NCBI GenBank assembly: GCA_018398805.1
Contig: JAGFBZ010002567.1
Location: forward strand, 1 to 64,000
Length of the DNA stretch: 64,000 nucleotides
From: Hirundichthys speculiger
Taxonomy: Eukaryota; Chordata; Actinopteri; Beloniformes; Exocoetidae
Direction of reading: 5' to 3'
Shown here: positions 38,465 through 49,295 of the stretch, piece by piece
How the letters are laid out: every line of letters starts with the position of its first letter
Position numbering within the stretch: the stretch's first letter is position 1
Notes under the pieces: generated by a model
Told to the model about the DNA's origin: nothing
The model's database searches: none
What the model saw: only the letters and a program-made list of their open reading frames with translations
Translations under genes and position numbers: made by a program

Positions 38465-38886
38465 ATAAACCAAAACCGGAAAAAGTTGTGACACTATGGG
38501 AAAATTCCAGTTAAAAAAAAAAAAAATAGTGGCGATTCTTAAATATTCTTAAACTTTTGTTTCTGTGCAGACACTATTAACCCACTATTTATTTTTTTAT
38601 TTTGAATTGTATATATTTTGTCATGCATCCATTTTTGTATTACAGGCCCAGAATACATTCCAAAAAGAAAAGTGGGACAGTAAAGCTTTCCCAACTCTGA
38701 AACGCTAACATGCTTTTTCACCTCACTGAAAAGGTCCCATTTCCATCCTTTCTTCCTCCTCAACAATCCCTTTGTAATGTATGCAGATTGTCGTTCTGCA
38801 TTATATCATTGAAAAATGTCTGTCAGCGTGAGCAGAATTACTTATGGCAGTCCTTTTTTATCTTTGGTCTGGTGCTCACTTCTTCC
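38465..38886 (-). mobile_element. Tc1-like relic, C-terminal half and 3' end
   Basis: The left terminus near 38465 carries 'ccggaaaaagttgtgacac', a decayed form of the 'ccaaaaaagttgggacac' end of a teleost Tc1-like family. The complement of 38650-38700 has 'gctttactgtcccac' followed by 'ttttggaatgtattctgggcctgtaa', the usual stop-proximal sequence. Between 38777 and 38886 lies the same deleted transposase join as at 30339-30447. The minus frame at 38539-38766 is the decayed C-terminus. Confidence 0.78.
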
Positions 38887-38913
38887 AAAAAAAAAAAAAA
38901 AAAAAAAAATATA

Positions 38914-39010
<97 letters not shown>

Positions 39011-39012
39011 TA
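38887..39012. repeat. A23 run followed by a long AT microsatellite
   Basis: About 125 bp, nearly pure after the A-run. It occupies the same site in the transposon relic as the tract at 30448-30567. Tyr-Ile open frames on both strands are artefacts. Confidence 0.95.
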
Positions 39013-39596
39013 AAAATATTGAATTGTCTGACCACAGTACACATTTCTACTTGTTTGATGATTCCATCCTAAATGCCGCCAACCCATGAGACGTTGAAAC
39101 CACCTCTGGACAAAAGGCTCTTGTTTTTACACAGTATAGTTTTAATATAACTTCAAACTGTAATGCTTGACAAAGATTTCTCTAAGTAACCCCTTGCCCA
39201 CACCCCTGCCCTGAGCACCAAGATGATCTCCAATATTTATTATCCCCGAGGGGCAATTTGATGTACAGCCAGCAAAGATGCATGCAAACCACAAAACAGC
39301 AACACATAATAACAGGTTCAAAACTACACATTATGAGCGGTTTAAAAAGCCAATGGTGGCATTCATAGCAAAAGCATTCAATATGAGTTCTGTTTGTTCT
39401 GCATTTCTGCAAACTATATCTGCAATGGCAAATAAATCAGCATCATAAAATCATTGACGAGAGGATGGCTTGTATCAACCAAGGTGAACAGAGCCTTATT
39501 TAAAGTCCTGACCACAGATTACTTGAAACATTTAATGATATTATGCACCGCAGAAAGAGAAATATGCAAATCATTTCCAATCTTTCTTGCAGGAAC
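39013..39596 (-). mobile_element. Tc1-like relic, N-terminal portion with an internal insertion
   Basis: The complement of about 39555-39596 reads 'gcaagaaagattggaaatga' and then 'tttctgcggtgcataatatcatt', the helix-turn-helix coding DNA of the same Tc1-like family. 39013-39060 corresponds to the 'tgtggtcagac.a' stretch before the first catalytic Asp. Between about 39195 and 39400 there is foreign DNA ('ttattatccccgagggg'), possibly a retroelement remnant. The 5' terminal repeat is missing because another repeat begins at 39597. Confidence 0.65.
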
Positions 39597-39910
39597 ATCC
39601 ATTCATTGTCTGTAGATCCTTTTTCCTGTTCAGTGTCTACTCGAGCCAATCCCACCTCTCTTTGGGTGAAAGGCAGGGGGCTACACACTGGACAGCTCAC
39701 CAGTCCATCAGAGGGCTACACAGAGACCAACAACCACATATGCTCACACTCACGTGGTCAACTCAGGATCACCAAATACACTAACAAGTATGTTTTTAAG
39801 CATGTTTTTGGAGAAAACCAATACAAGAGTGAAGAGAACATACTGGCATTTGAACCAGGAACCTTCTAACTGTGAGGCAGCAGAGCGAAGAGAGATCCAC
39901 TGTCCACCTT
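39597..39910 (+). repeat. Common teleost dispersed repeat
   Basis: It starts 'catccattcattgtctg' and carries 'ggacagctcaccagtccatc', then 'gagaacatactggc' and 'gaaccaggaacc', closing 'gtgaggcagcagagcg'. This word order belongs to a very widespread fish repeat of uncertain class. The 'ggacagctcaccagtccatc' core is identical to that at 60220-60240, which shows within this window that it is a repeat. Confidence 0.85.
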
Positions 39911-40087
39911 TGCTTATTAAAAACTCACATCAGCATTTCACCCACTCACTGGTGTCATTATTTATTTATTTATTTCACCTCCTCACAAGCCCCAAAATTG
40001 CCTCCATAAAATTTTGTTTTTGGAATCTGTTGTAGCCATGAAATGCAAAAAAAACACTTAAATGAAGCTGACCAAAAAGAATGGATG

Positions 40088-40121
40088 TATTATTATTATT
40101 ATTATTATTATCATTATTATT
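40088..40121. repeat. (ATT)n microsatellite
   Basis: Read directly, with one CATT interruption. Confidence 0.9.
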
Positions 40122-41702
40122 TTAATTTGCCTTTTCCATATCTAACTTTTTCTCTTTGAACATTGCAGTTTGTGTGACTCAGAAGACAACAGTGTTTAAT
40201 CTCTGATCCTAGAAGTGCTGTCATGTGGAACCACAAGACTTGTAGCAGTGTGAGTCATGTCATTCAGGTGGTGCTGCTGACATGTGGAGAGCTGTCCAGG
40301 TATCGACTGTGTGGTTCAGACAGAAAGATGAGGCAGCATGAGCAAAAAGCAAAACATGTTATGGAGGAGGAAGGTGGGAGGTTTGTGTAGCAGAAGTAGT
40401 TAGAGAGGGTGTTTTCATTCTACGCTTTAGATTAAGCCTTTTATCATACTGAGGAAAAATGAATGGATATAAAAGCAAAGGTGCAAAGGTTTTAGGCTCA
40501 TGTTATAAGAATAGTATGACCATTCAGTGTATGATTTCCAGTTCAAAGATACAGCCAGGCACATAAATAAGAATCATAATTAAAAGGAATTAAGATTAGA
40601 TGGCATGAATCCCAGATCAAGAAAAAAAAAGCTTTCAGGGAGAATTAATGCCAGGCTAGATTAAATAAAAACTTTGCCTTTATAATCAGCAAAGAGGCAA
40701 AAATGGATCCATGATCATGTGTCACAAATGGGAAAAATAACAAAAATCCCCAAAAGCAAATGTTTATTCTATTATACACATTTGCTTCCTCTGAGTCACA
40801 AATAACAGTGAGTATCCAGAAGCAGCAGACAGCCTGTATTCATAGCAAAACCATTCAAAAATAGTCTTTCAAATGTGGATGAGTCACTGGAATTTCATGT
40901 GTAACTCTTAACATCTTTGTTCCCCTCGGAGTTTTAAATTTAACATATTCAGGCTCATTCACAAGTCTCTTTTGTTTTAAATAATTTTGCTTTTGGTCAG
41001 CCTAGCGCAACTGGCTCTTATGTTTAATTGAAAATATTCTAAGTTTTATTAAAGGAAAGGAGTTTTTTATGAGGTTTTTTGTTCTGTTCAACGCCAACAT
41101 GAGCAGGTTACAAACTGCACGTACAAACAATGTTTGGATCGATCTGCTGCAACAGAATATACTACCAGGTGCAGGAGAACTAAATATGAACTTGTATAAC
41201 TAGTAACATTATTTGATCCGAAAATATCCTTTCAATTCTACTCTCAGTAGCAACAGAAAAAGTTACATTGTGGAAATAAACTACTTGCTCAGAAAGAAAG
41301 AAAAAAAATTAGATTAAAGCTGTGGTTTTCAATTTTTTAAGTTAGCACATGATAAGACTGTACAGACATTCAAAACATGTGCAAAGTGCACAAAGTGCTG
41401 GAGTGTGACATGTTAATCCATTCTGGAGTGAAAAATGATAATTTCCCCCTCTCTTCAGCTCTCTAACAATCTTTCTACAAAATATTACAGTAAAATCCCC
41501 AAGTAAAAGTCTCTCTTGCTAAAGTATCATGCGTCAAAACTTTCTTATCCACTGAAAAAAAAAAAAAGCATAATCCATATCTCGTCCATTGAAGTTTAGT
41601 GGTCACTATAATATCTATATTTAATTAATTTTTTAGTAGTGCCACAAATTTTATACAGCCCCAGTTTCAGGTCAGGTGGTGCTGCTGATATTTTTTCCAT
41701 GT

Positions 41703-41736
41703 CTTTTTTTTGTTTGTTTGTTTGTTTGTTTGTTTT
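41703..41736. repeat. (TTTG)n microsatellite
   Basis: Read directly, after a T-run. Confidence 0.9.
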
Positions 41737-41769
41737 TCACTGCTCTGGTTATGCCCAACAGTTTGCAGA

Positions 41770-41906
41770 TTATCTTGTCCGATAGTCTTCTTTCACATCT
41801 TTTGCAAAAACCGTGCACATAGCCAAGCAGGCAAACAAACAAATAACACCAATAAGCGTAACTTTCCCCATTGACATGACCCTTTGGAGCATATACTTGG
41901 TCATAG
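41770..41906 (-). CDS. Candidate small exon or micro-ORF with a membrane segment, unrecognised
   Basis: On the minus strand a strong acceptor-like stretch (cattttttcccccag, ending at 41907) is followed after two bases by ATG (41904-41902) and a 44-codon frame ending in TAA at 41770. The protein has a short basic N-terminus, a hydrophobic stretch 'VTLIGVICLFACLAMCTVFA' (residues about 15-34) and a charged tail 'KDVKEDYRTR'. It could be a signal peptide or a single membrane span. I do not recognise the protein. The frame also extends upstream of the acceptor to 42042, but that part looks random. There is no good donor downstream and no nearby poly-A signal. Chance is quite possible. Confidence 0.2.
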
Positions 41907-42299
41907 CTGGGGGAAAAAATGACTCATACTTTGTGAGGTGACAATGCTGTAAATTTGATTTGTGGTCAAAAAGCTTCGGCTTATGCCAAGCAAACATGAG
42001 ACAACTTTGCCAAAACTTTAGAAAGATGTTTGAGACTAACACATGACACTCTCACAGCTAAGACTATGAGTCAAAGATTTAGCATTGATTGGAGATGTTG
42101 TAGGATCACTGTTTACATGAATACAGTATAGTACAGTAGTTGTAATTTGTAATAATTACAATATTAACCTACATTTAAGCCCAGGAAACAGACATAGCAA
42201 GAAGACACATCAATGATCATGAAAATCAATGGAAATCCTGTGGTTGCATACAGTGCTTCCAGTGCAGCTAAGAGCAAAATAAATAAGAATAAATTAAAT

Positions 42300-42710
42300 A
42301 ATATATCATATATTATATATGGGCCCCATATGACCTAAAAGTGAGCTATAAAAATGAATCCCATGTGGGTTTGTCCGTAGGTTCCATGGCCCTACCTATG
42401 TTTGACCATATGGACTGTGAGTAGGATCTACTTTAGGTGGGCCCCAAGTTGTTAATTTTCTAATGTGGGGCATATGTTACTGAAACTATGTGGGACCCAC
42501 ATAATTTGCCTCTTTCTTAACCCATGCCCATTTAGCGCACTTACATCCCTCATTGGCCACATATATTTGGTCCACTTCCCATTTGGCGCCTATAATACTG
42601 AAACCATAAGGGACCCATTGCATTTGTCCATTTCAAGCCCAAACCCAATCTCTAACCAAGTAGCCCACTTTTAATCCAGATGGGGCCCACATGGCAATGG
42701 CTAGGGACAT
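42300..42710. repeat. Degenerate tandem repeat, roughly 110-bp period
   Basis: Two main units (about 42463-42575 and 42576-42690) share 'ggcatatgttactgaaac'/'ggcgcctataatactgaaac', 'gggacccaca'/'gggacccatt', 'tttg.c..ttt' and 'cccaacccat'-like blocks. 'gggcccacatgg'/'gggccccatatg' words occur at both edges. Its look matches the 'ggcccacatgg' minisatellites seen in other fish; that match is from memory. Confidence 0.55.
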
Positions 42711-45428
42711 CTAGCTTAGTTGCATACATTATTTTTTTCTGAAAGCATTTTATAATGATTGCTGAAAGGGGAACTATTAATCTTTAACCCATAAAACATA
42801 GTAGAACATCATGAAGACAAAAAAATCAACACTCCATTCAAGAACATCATGAACCTTTCCTGATGTTGCTGCCAATTCCAAACCTGTATAATTCACACTG
42901 AGCCAAAGGGGGTTAGTCTTTAAGCTGCTCAGGATATCAAAATATACCATGTGCCCAAAGATAAACAACACATGCAAGCTTGTAAACTCAGCCATTGCTC
43001 ACTCTGTAATTTTCCCTCTCTTTCCACATGTTGATACGAAAATGCGCACACCAGGGAAGGTGTTACGTGTAACAATGGAGCAGAGCTGCCCAGTGCAGAT
43101 GCCATGTGACAGTTCAAATTACCTTTCTGTGCTTCTATATGAGAGGATGCACTGACAGAAACGGAGCACTCGGCCAAACAGGCAGCATGATGTGTCCCCG
43201 TGCTTCAATGAAGTTACACAATCCTGGATCACACAGTCAAACAGTGTACTACTCACAGATTTCAACAAAACACGTGCTCAGCGGGGCTGTGGTCATCAGA
43301 GCTTCACCAGGGTGCTTCTTCATCCTAATGCTGGCTTATTGCATTTACCTGCTATTACAGATGTAAATGATTAGACAGCTGGAGTAAAAGATAGCACAGC
43401 TCGACACGTCCATAAAGGAGGATACAGGTCATAGATGGTGTTTCAGTGTAATAAGTGAGGACAGCCAGTTTTAATCTAATCTATGAAACCAAATCTGCTC
43501 TATCATGCTGCTGAAGGTTTGCCTCAACATTCCTAAGATTAAATGTTCTGCATGGACATTACCGTCTCTAAATTTTTTTGTTTGTTTGTTTCTTTTGTCT
43601 GCTAGTTGAATGCAAAAGTAATCTTTCAAAATGGACCCTATTTTACCATGAAACCAAGTATGAAATCTTGATGTCCAGATGTCAAACTAGCCACTGCTAG
43701 TCATTGTCAGCAGTTCTAGTTTGTATGTACTAAATACTGTTGTACACAGTATTTAACACATAGGAACTGCTTGGGAACATGCCCAATGATAAAAAGCGAA
43801 CAGTACTCTGTGTATGTCTGACTTGGTGTGAGTTAAGTAAGACAGAACTGTCTTTAGCACTAGTTGCTGAATATTTACTTTGCTGATACCATGCTGGGTT
43901 CAGAAGTCGGGGTAAGTGAAGTTTTTCCAACTTTCTGAGTTTGAATCCTGACCTCAGGGGCATTCAAACTGATACTTATAACTAAGGAACGTGGAAATTC
44001 CAACTTCCAAGTACAAATGGAATGCATTACTTGCTGTGCATTAGCATATTAGAGAAGAAACTCTATTGATCTCATTATATTTATTTGTCCCAAAGTCTAT
44101 ACCTAAGTGTGTGAGGGAACGTGGGGGTGAAGTGTAATTAAAGGCTGTATTAAAAGATCGGGACAAACCCCCTGTGACAACATCCATAGACTCCTGAAGA
44201 GTCAGTTTAAAGCCTTTTTTTTGTTGCTCTAGATAATTCCATTTTGCCAGAAACTGACTCCCGGTTAATCTAAATATGGGTATATGGGAGAAACAAACTC
44301 AGAAATTGTTTGTAACATCTAACCTTAGTCACCACAAGCTAGCTGTTTTAGCTTAGCTCAGCTCATGTTACCCTATGACACTAAGTAACATTAATTTTTA
44401 TTTAATCTGTCCTAGTATCAACTGTTGTTTTGGTGCCAGCAAAGTTCCAGTTGAGCTCTGCTGGAGCTACTACAACCAACCATTGTTTCCCTAGCCTCAG
44501 CCCAGCTAGGTGGCTCAGGCAGAAAAGCTGTTGGACAACCCAGAGCCTTTCAGATTGGTTTTGAATAGTGTGGGAGGCAACGAAGGCTCGCCCAGAGCAG
44601 GCAGCTAAAGCGGTGGGTGACGAGTTCAGCCTGGGGCTGCCGGCAGTTACTCTCCCTCTGCAGAGGGCTGATTTCACTGCGCCCGCTGTTGCAGACCATT
44701 TGGTGGCCTTTTTCCCTCAGAACTATCAAGGCCAACCGAGAGCAGGTCGTAGCAATCAGTTAGTCCTATTAAAAACACAATAAGCCATATCATCTTTAAA
44801 AAAGAATGATTATGCTCCATATTTATTAACTGTTCAGATGCGAAGTTCACTGAAAATACTAAGAGCTAAGTAGCTAAATGGCAACTGCCTTTAACATTAT
44901 ACCCTGTACAGTTGCCATTGACATGGATGTAAAATCTAACTATCGCAACCAAAACCACTTTTTATACCAGGTTGTAGATATATTCATTTCTGCTGTAAAT
45001 TTAGAAGAAAAAAGTCTAAAATCTTTAACGGGTAGACCTGGAAACACTGCTTTACATTTTAGACTTATGGACAAATGTATATAACACGGTTTCTGGTGGG
45101 ACAGGCGCTTGTTTCTCAATAAATGTTTATATGCAAAGGCAAGATCAAAACCAACCAGAATGAATTTCATAAACCTTGTCTTAGAAATGGAGCATTTCAG
45201 ATTAAGATGCCTTTAAACATTTGCATCATTCCTTACCACTCTTCTTAAAAATTGTGAGTTTAGGTACAGGGCCTAGACTTTGCTTTTTTTTACATTTTAC
45301 TGATATTATGTCATGTGCATTATAAATAGCCCTCCATTAAGTTCCAGGAAAAAAAAAAAAAACTCTTTTGATCACTTGCTCTCCTGTGATGTTGTCTTTC
45401 CACATCGTAATACTATATTGTTTTAATG
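42711..45428. other. No gene recognised
   Basis: Short open frames on both strands without a domain. 44400-44780 is more GC-rich than the surroundings and holds overlapping frames on both strands (minus 44402-44677, 91 codons) that I cannot assign. No splice-bounded exon was convincing. Confidence 0.35.
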
Positions 45429-45652
45429 CAGGGGTGTCAAACTGATCCATGAAAGGGCCGTGTGGCTGCAGGTTTTTGTTCCAACCATGCAGAAACACAG
45501 CTGACTTGTTTCATTCAAACAACTGAACTGGTTAAGACCTTTAGTGAAGACAACTAGTTGATTGACTAAAACAAGTCAGCTGTGCTGCTGCATGGTTGGA
45601 ACTAAAAACCTGCAGCCACACAGCCCTTTCACGGATCAGTTTGACACCTGTC
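45429..45652. mobile_element. hAT-type palindromic MITE with perfect 8-bp target duplication
   Basis: The target duplication is ttttaatg (45421-45428 and 45653-45660). The left end is caggggtgtcaaact and the right end agtttgacacctgtc. Arms of about 83 bp (45429-45512 and 45569-45652) are inverted copies with only about half a dozen differences. The loop between them is only about 56 bp. Ends and 8-bp duplication follow the hAT rule. There is no coding sequence, so it depended on a transposase made elsewhere. The near-perfect arms would give a strong hairpin in DNA or in a read-through RNA. Confidence 0.93.
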
Positions 45653-45660
45653 TTTTAATG

Positions 45661-46342
45661 CATCAATGCATTCCACTTTTTGTCATGCATGTAGCATTTT
45701 GCTGTGTATTTATTCACATCTTATTTTCCCATTACCCTTTGTCTCTCATGGATGCCTGTCTGTCGTCTCCCATCCACCTCCCTCTCTATGTGTGTTACTG
45801 TGTTCAGGTAATCCACTTGTTCATACACTCAATCATTCCCCCACTTTAAACTTTTGACACTTGAGAGTGGGGATAACCAGCTGTTAATCCATTTCGGACA
45901 CTCCTTGAGTGCAGCAGTCCTTCTCAACTATGTGCCGTTACTCACACTACTTGTCTCATAAACAAATACTAGCAGCATAGGCATCTTACACCGTTTCTGA
46001 GATGATGGACATCAGGCATTAGTGATCTTCATACAGAGATAAAGGCTGCTACCTGGGCTTTAGAGGTGAACAGCCTCTAAAGCTCAAGTCCCATTGAACA
46101 CATAACAGCCATGGAACAGCAGCAGCACGCTAGCCGCTTTGAATTGGTGCTTTATACGTTTATGAGAGCAGTCTCACCAGAAGGGCCCGTCCATGTTGCT
46201 CCACCGGGGATTCTCGTCAAGTCTAGTTTATCTAAATTTCAGTTAATCTGTGGAAGCTGTGTGTAAACTATTTTTTAAATGCTTGAAGCAGAGATTTGAA
46301 CAATGTATGAGGAAAAAGTCAGTTTATAGTCCAAAAGCACAT
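45661..46342. other. No gene recognised
   Basis: Ordinary composition. Overlapping plus frames at 45562-45857 arise partly from the MITE and have no domain. Confidence 0.4.
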
Positions 46343-46658
46343 TTTATTTGACACCACTCATCCCTGTTAGATGTATAATTCTAGAAAGAACAATACATGA
46401 TGAGATTTACGTCTTTAAACAAGCAGACTCTTGTGCAACTGTCATGTGATCTTGAAACTTTCCGATAAACTCCCAGAGCAAACGGCGTTTGCGGGCACGC
46501 AGCTTTGAGATGTTGCCCGTGGGACTTGAAGTAGCATGGACAATGGAGCAAAGCAAAACTGGACCACTGCGCTTTCCGTGTTCTGTGGAATTCAGTTTAA
46601 CGCGGTGGCCTCTCACCCTGGCAGGAGCCGAAACAGTCCCTTCTTCTGGCCAAGTCAT
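46343..46658 (-). CDS. Small basic ORF with nearby poly-A signal, unrecognised
   Basis: The minus-strand ATG is at 46658 and the TAA at 46407-46409, giving 83 codons. An in-frame stop lies a few codons upstream, so the ATG is the natural start. The product is basic, with 'KLRARKRRLLWEFIGKF' at about residues 53-69, and has no recognised domain. AATAAA on the same strand (46348-46343) lies about 60 bp past the stop. CpG content is higher than in neighbouring DNA. Just upstream of the ATG, ctgtaag could be a splice donor for an exon reading the other way through 46760-46680. It might be a host micro-exon, a lncRNA or a decayed repeat. I cannot choose. Confidence 0.22.
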
Positions 46659-46660
46659 CT

Positions 46661-49295
46661 TACAGGTTGGCTAGCACCCTTTCGGACTGGCTAACCTCCA
46701 CTGGGACCCAGCTCTGAAAAGGCCCAAAGACCCAGTGGACGCGGTCAATTAAATGAGCGTCAGCTTGTCAAAGGTCTAGGTAATGCTCGATTCGAGCGCC
46801 ACCAGTCCTCATTTCAAATGTCATTTCAGTAGCAGCATCTGAAATGATGCATCGATAGATTTGATCAGAATGTATGTAAGGCATTACTAGCTAGCATTAT
46901 AAGTTAACGTGACCTAGCCAGCCATGCTAAAATGGTTAGCTTTTGGTAACTGAGCTAACTTCGATGTGTTCCCACCAGATTCCAGACCTGCTTGTTCTGT
47001 CTATTTGCCCATCTTTGGACTGCAGCGTCAGTCTTAGCAAATGTGCTGCCATGCAGAAAGGAAAAAAAGATGCTTTAAAAGCACTTTTCAAAAAATACCT
47101 ATGGGTAACGCAGAGAGTTTTGTCCAGTTCTTTTCACACAGTCTATGGCTATTCTTGATACAGAGCTACCTAAGCTGTAACATTTCAACCTTAACCTGCA
47201 GCTGTGCTCTAAGCTGAACACGATTGTAGTGTCACAAGGACAGTTTGGCCGATGCACAGCTCACAGATTCAAAGGAAACTGGAGCTGAAGTCGGAAATTT
47301 CCCAGTTAAGCTGCAAAAACCTTCAGAGTTCAGTCAAATCACTAATTTTCACTTTAAAGTGAATAGTCAACAAATTCTATATGCCTGCTATCTAACTTGA
47401 GTTGCAAAAGTACAATTATTATAATTAGAATTGAAGGTGGAAAATCTATAACAAAAACTGTACATCTTATGTACTTTACTGTTCAGTGCACAGAACATAT
47501 TTTTTAAATGCAAAGTGGTATGACTTCTGGGTCACACATTAAAAGATCTAACATTATGTCAACAGACAGACTGATAAGGGGTGATTCACAACCAGACAAA
47601 GCATTCCTGCAACATGACTACATAACACTTCTGGAGAATAGAGCCAACCTGTAGCTTTTCCTCTAATTTATACAGTGAAAAAAAAGCTTGCCTTGAGGAT
47701 CACAATCTTCACACATTCATTTTCATTCGATGCACAAGCCTACGTGTGTGTGATGCATTTGTCACTCTTTATCGAAGTCGCTATCCCGGAGACAAGCATT
47801 TGCTTGGCTCTTGTTATAAATGAGTGCTCAGATAAAGAGAATACTAACAATTCATAGGTGGAAATGGAGGAAAACAGAGAAACATGACATCACCTGCTGT
47901 TAGCAGTATCTGTAATCTCTCTGAGCAGCAAGAAGGAGACAGTGTGTATCTGCACGGATAGATAGTACAGTACAGCAGTCAGAGGCAGCATCATGCATCT
48001 GACTTCTCCTTACATAAACCCTGGGAGATCGTCATCTTCCCATATGAATCAGCTATTATCTCACCACCAGCACAGTACTCACGGACAAGAGACTATTCTC
48101 CATGCATCTGCCTGATACAAAAAAAGAGAAAAGAAAAGAAGAAAGGTCAGGCACTCATAGTTTCTACAGACAGTATGTCTTGTAAAAGAGAGAAGATTAA
48201 GTTGTGTATTGTTCTTATGTCAGATGAGAATGGCTTCGACACAGTATGACATGCTGCTGGGACAACTTACACTGGCTACTGCTTTTGCATGTCATGTCAA
48301 ATAGTTATCTCTCTTTTGAGTCTGCTGCAAAAATAAAGGATCTGAACACTTCAGAGTCAGGGGCCAATGTAAATACAAACATCTTACATGTTGTCGGATG
48401 CCACAACAGCCTCTGAAGAGTGTGCTGTTGACTTCATCCCTGGCAGTCAAGCCTCCCCTTACTCACGCGTAAGGCTATGGAGGTTTAACAATTCCTGCAT
48501 TTTGCTGCACATCTATCACCAACTGTACAAAAACCACCAGAAACCAGATCCTTTTTCAGGCAGCTGTCGCGTGCAGCTGGTAACTCGAGAGTTGGCTCTC
48601 CAAGAGGGTTTTAATTCCACGCATGTGGCACTACCTGTCCAGTGTGGATTTGAAGATTTTATGTGTGTGGGGCAGCTGCTGTGGCTCCTAAAGCCTGATA
48701 ATTAGGGGGTGGGGGGTACTGTAGAAGGGCCCCTCCTAGATCTAAAACTTATATCTCCAACCGCCGTATCTGTCTTTTTACCCCTCTCTCAGTTTCTAGT
48801 GATTAGCTGCATGTGTCGAGACATGTCAGGAAAAGAAGGAATGAGTGAAGTGTAAATGTGTCACCCCATGTGTGTCTGTGTTTATGAAATTGTACCTCTG
48901 GCTGCTGCCACACCGGTAGGTCCTCTGGAGACACTGTGAGAGGGCTTAGAGAGCTGATGGGTGTAGGGGAGGAGGGCAGGGAGGGAGGTTCTTAAATGAC
49001 AATAGAGTGCTCAAATACGATAGTATTTTGTACAGTTTCTTGATGCACAAACGTTCTGTAAATCGTAGATTTGAATGAGTTCGCAAAGTCTCTGAGGTTC
49101 TTTCACTTCTCTGAGGTGCCAGCCCTGCTGTCGGCATGATTCAGAAATGTTCTCTGAGGTTTCCTGGTGAGAGCGTTTCTTCCTTTGCAGTCAGGAAAAT
49201 CACATTTTGCTCCTTTTTAAAATGTGATATATTACAGTATTTGTGCATCATATTCTTTTTAGTAAACTATTGAGATGTTTGAAAAGATGCAGAAG
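46661..49295. other. No gene recognised
   Basis: The plus frame at 48388-48705 (105 codons) has no domain. Low-complexity GCTAGC/AGCTAA words near 46885-46965 are typical of fish intergenic DNA. Confidence 0.4.

Larger units (their letters stand above)
39911..42299. other. AT-rich sequence; microsatellites and one exon-like patch
   Basis: An ATTT run lies at 39957-39975, an ATT array at 40088-40121 and a TTTG array at 41703-41736. The only patch of note is the exon-like frame at 41770-41906 (minus). Confidence 0.4.

Noticed and set aside
38710..39089. Tyr-Ile rich frames on both strands
   Set aside because: Translation of the AT tract in a dead transposon.
41703..41736. Regular TTTG units considered as a CRISPR-like array
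   Set aside because: A 4-bp microsatellite with no spacers, in a eukaryotic setting.
43890..47350. Similar 'gaagtcgg' words at 43.9 and 47.3 kb as ends of one 3.4-kb element
   Set aside because: Both words are in the same orientation, similarity beyond them is weak, and no target duplication was found.
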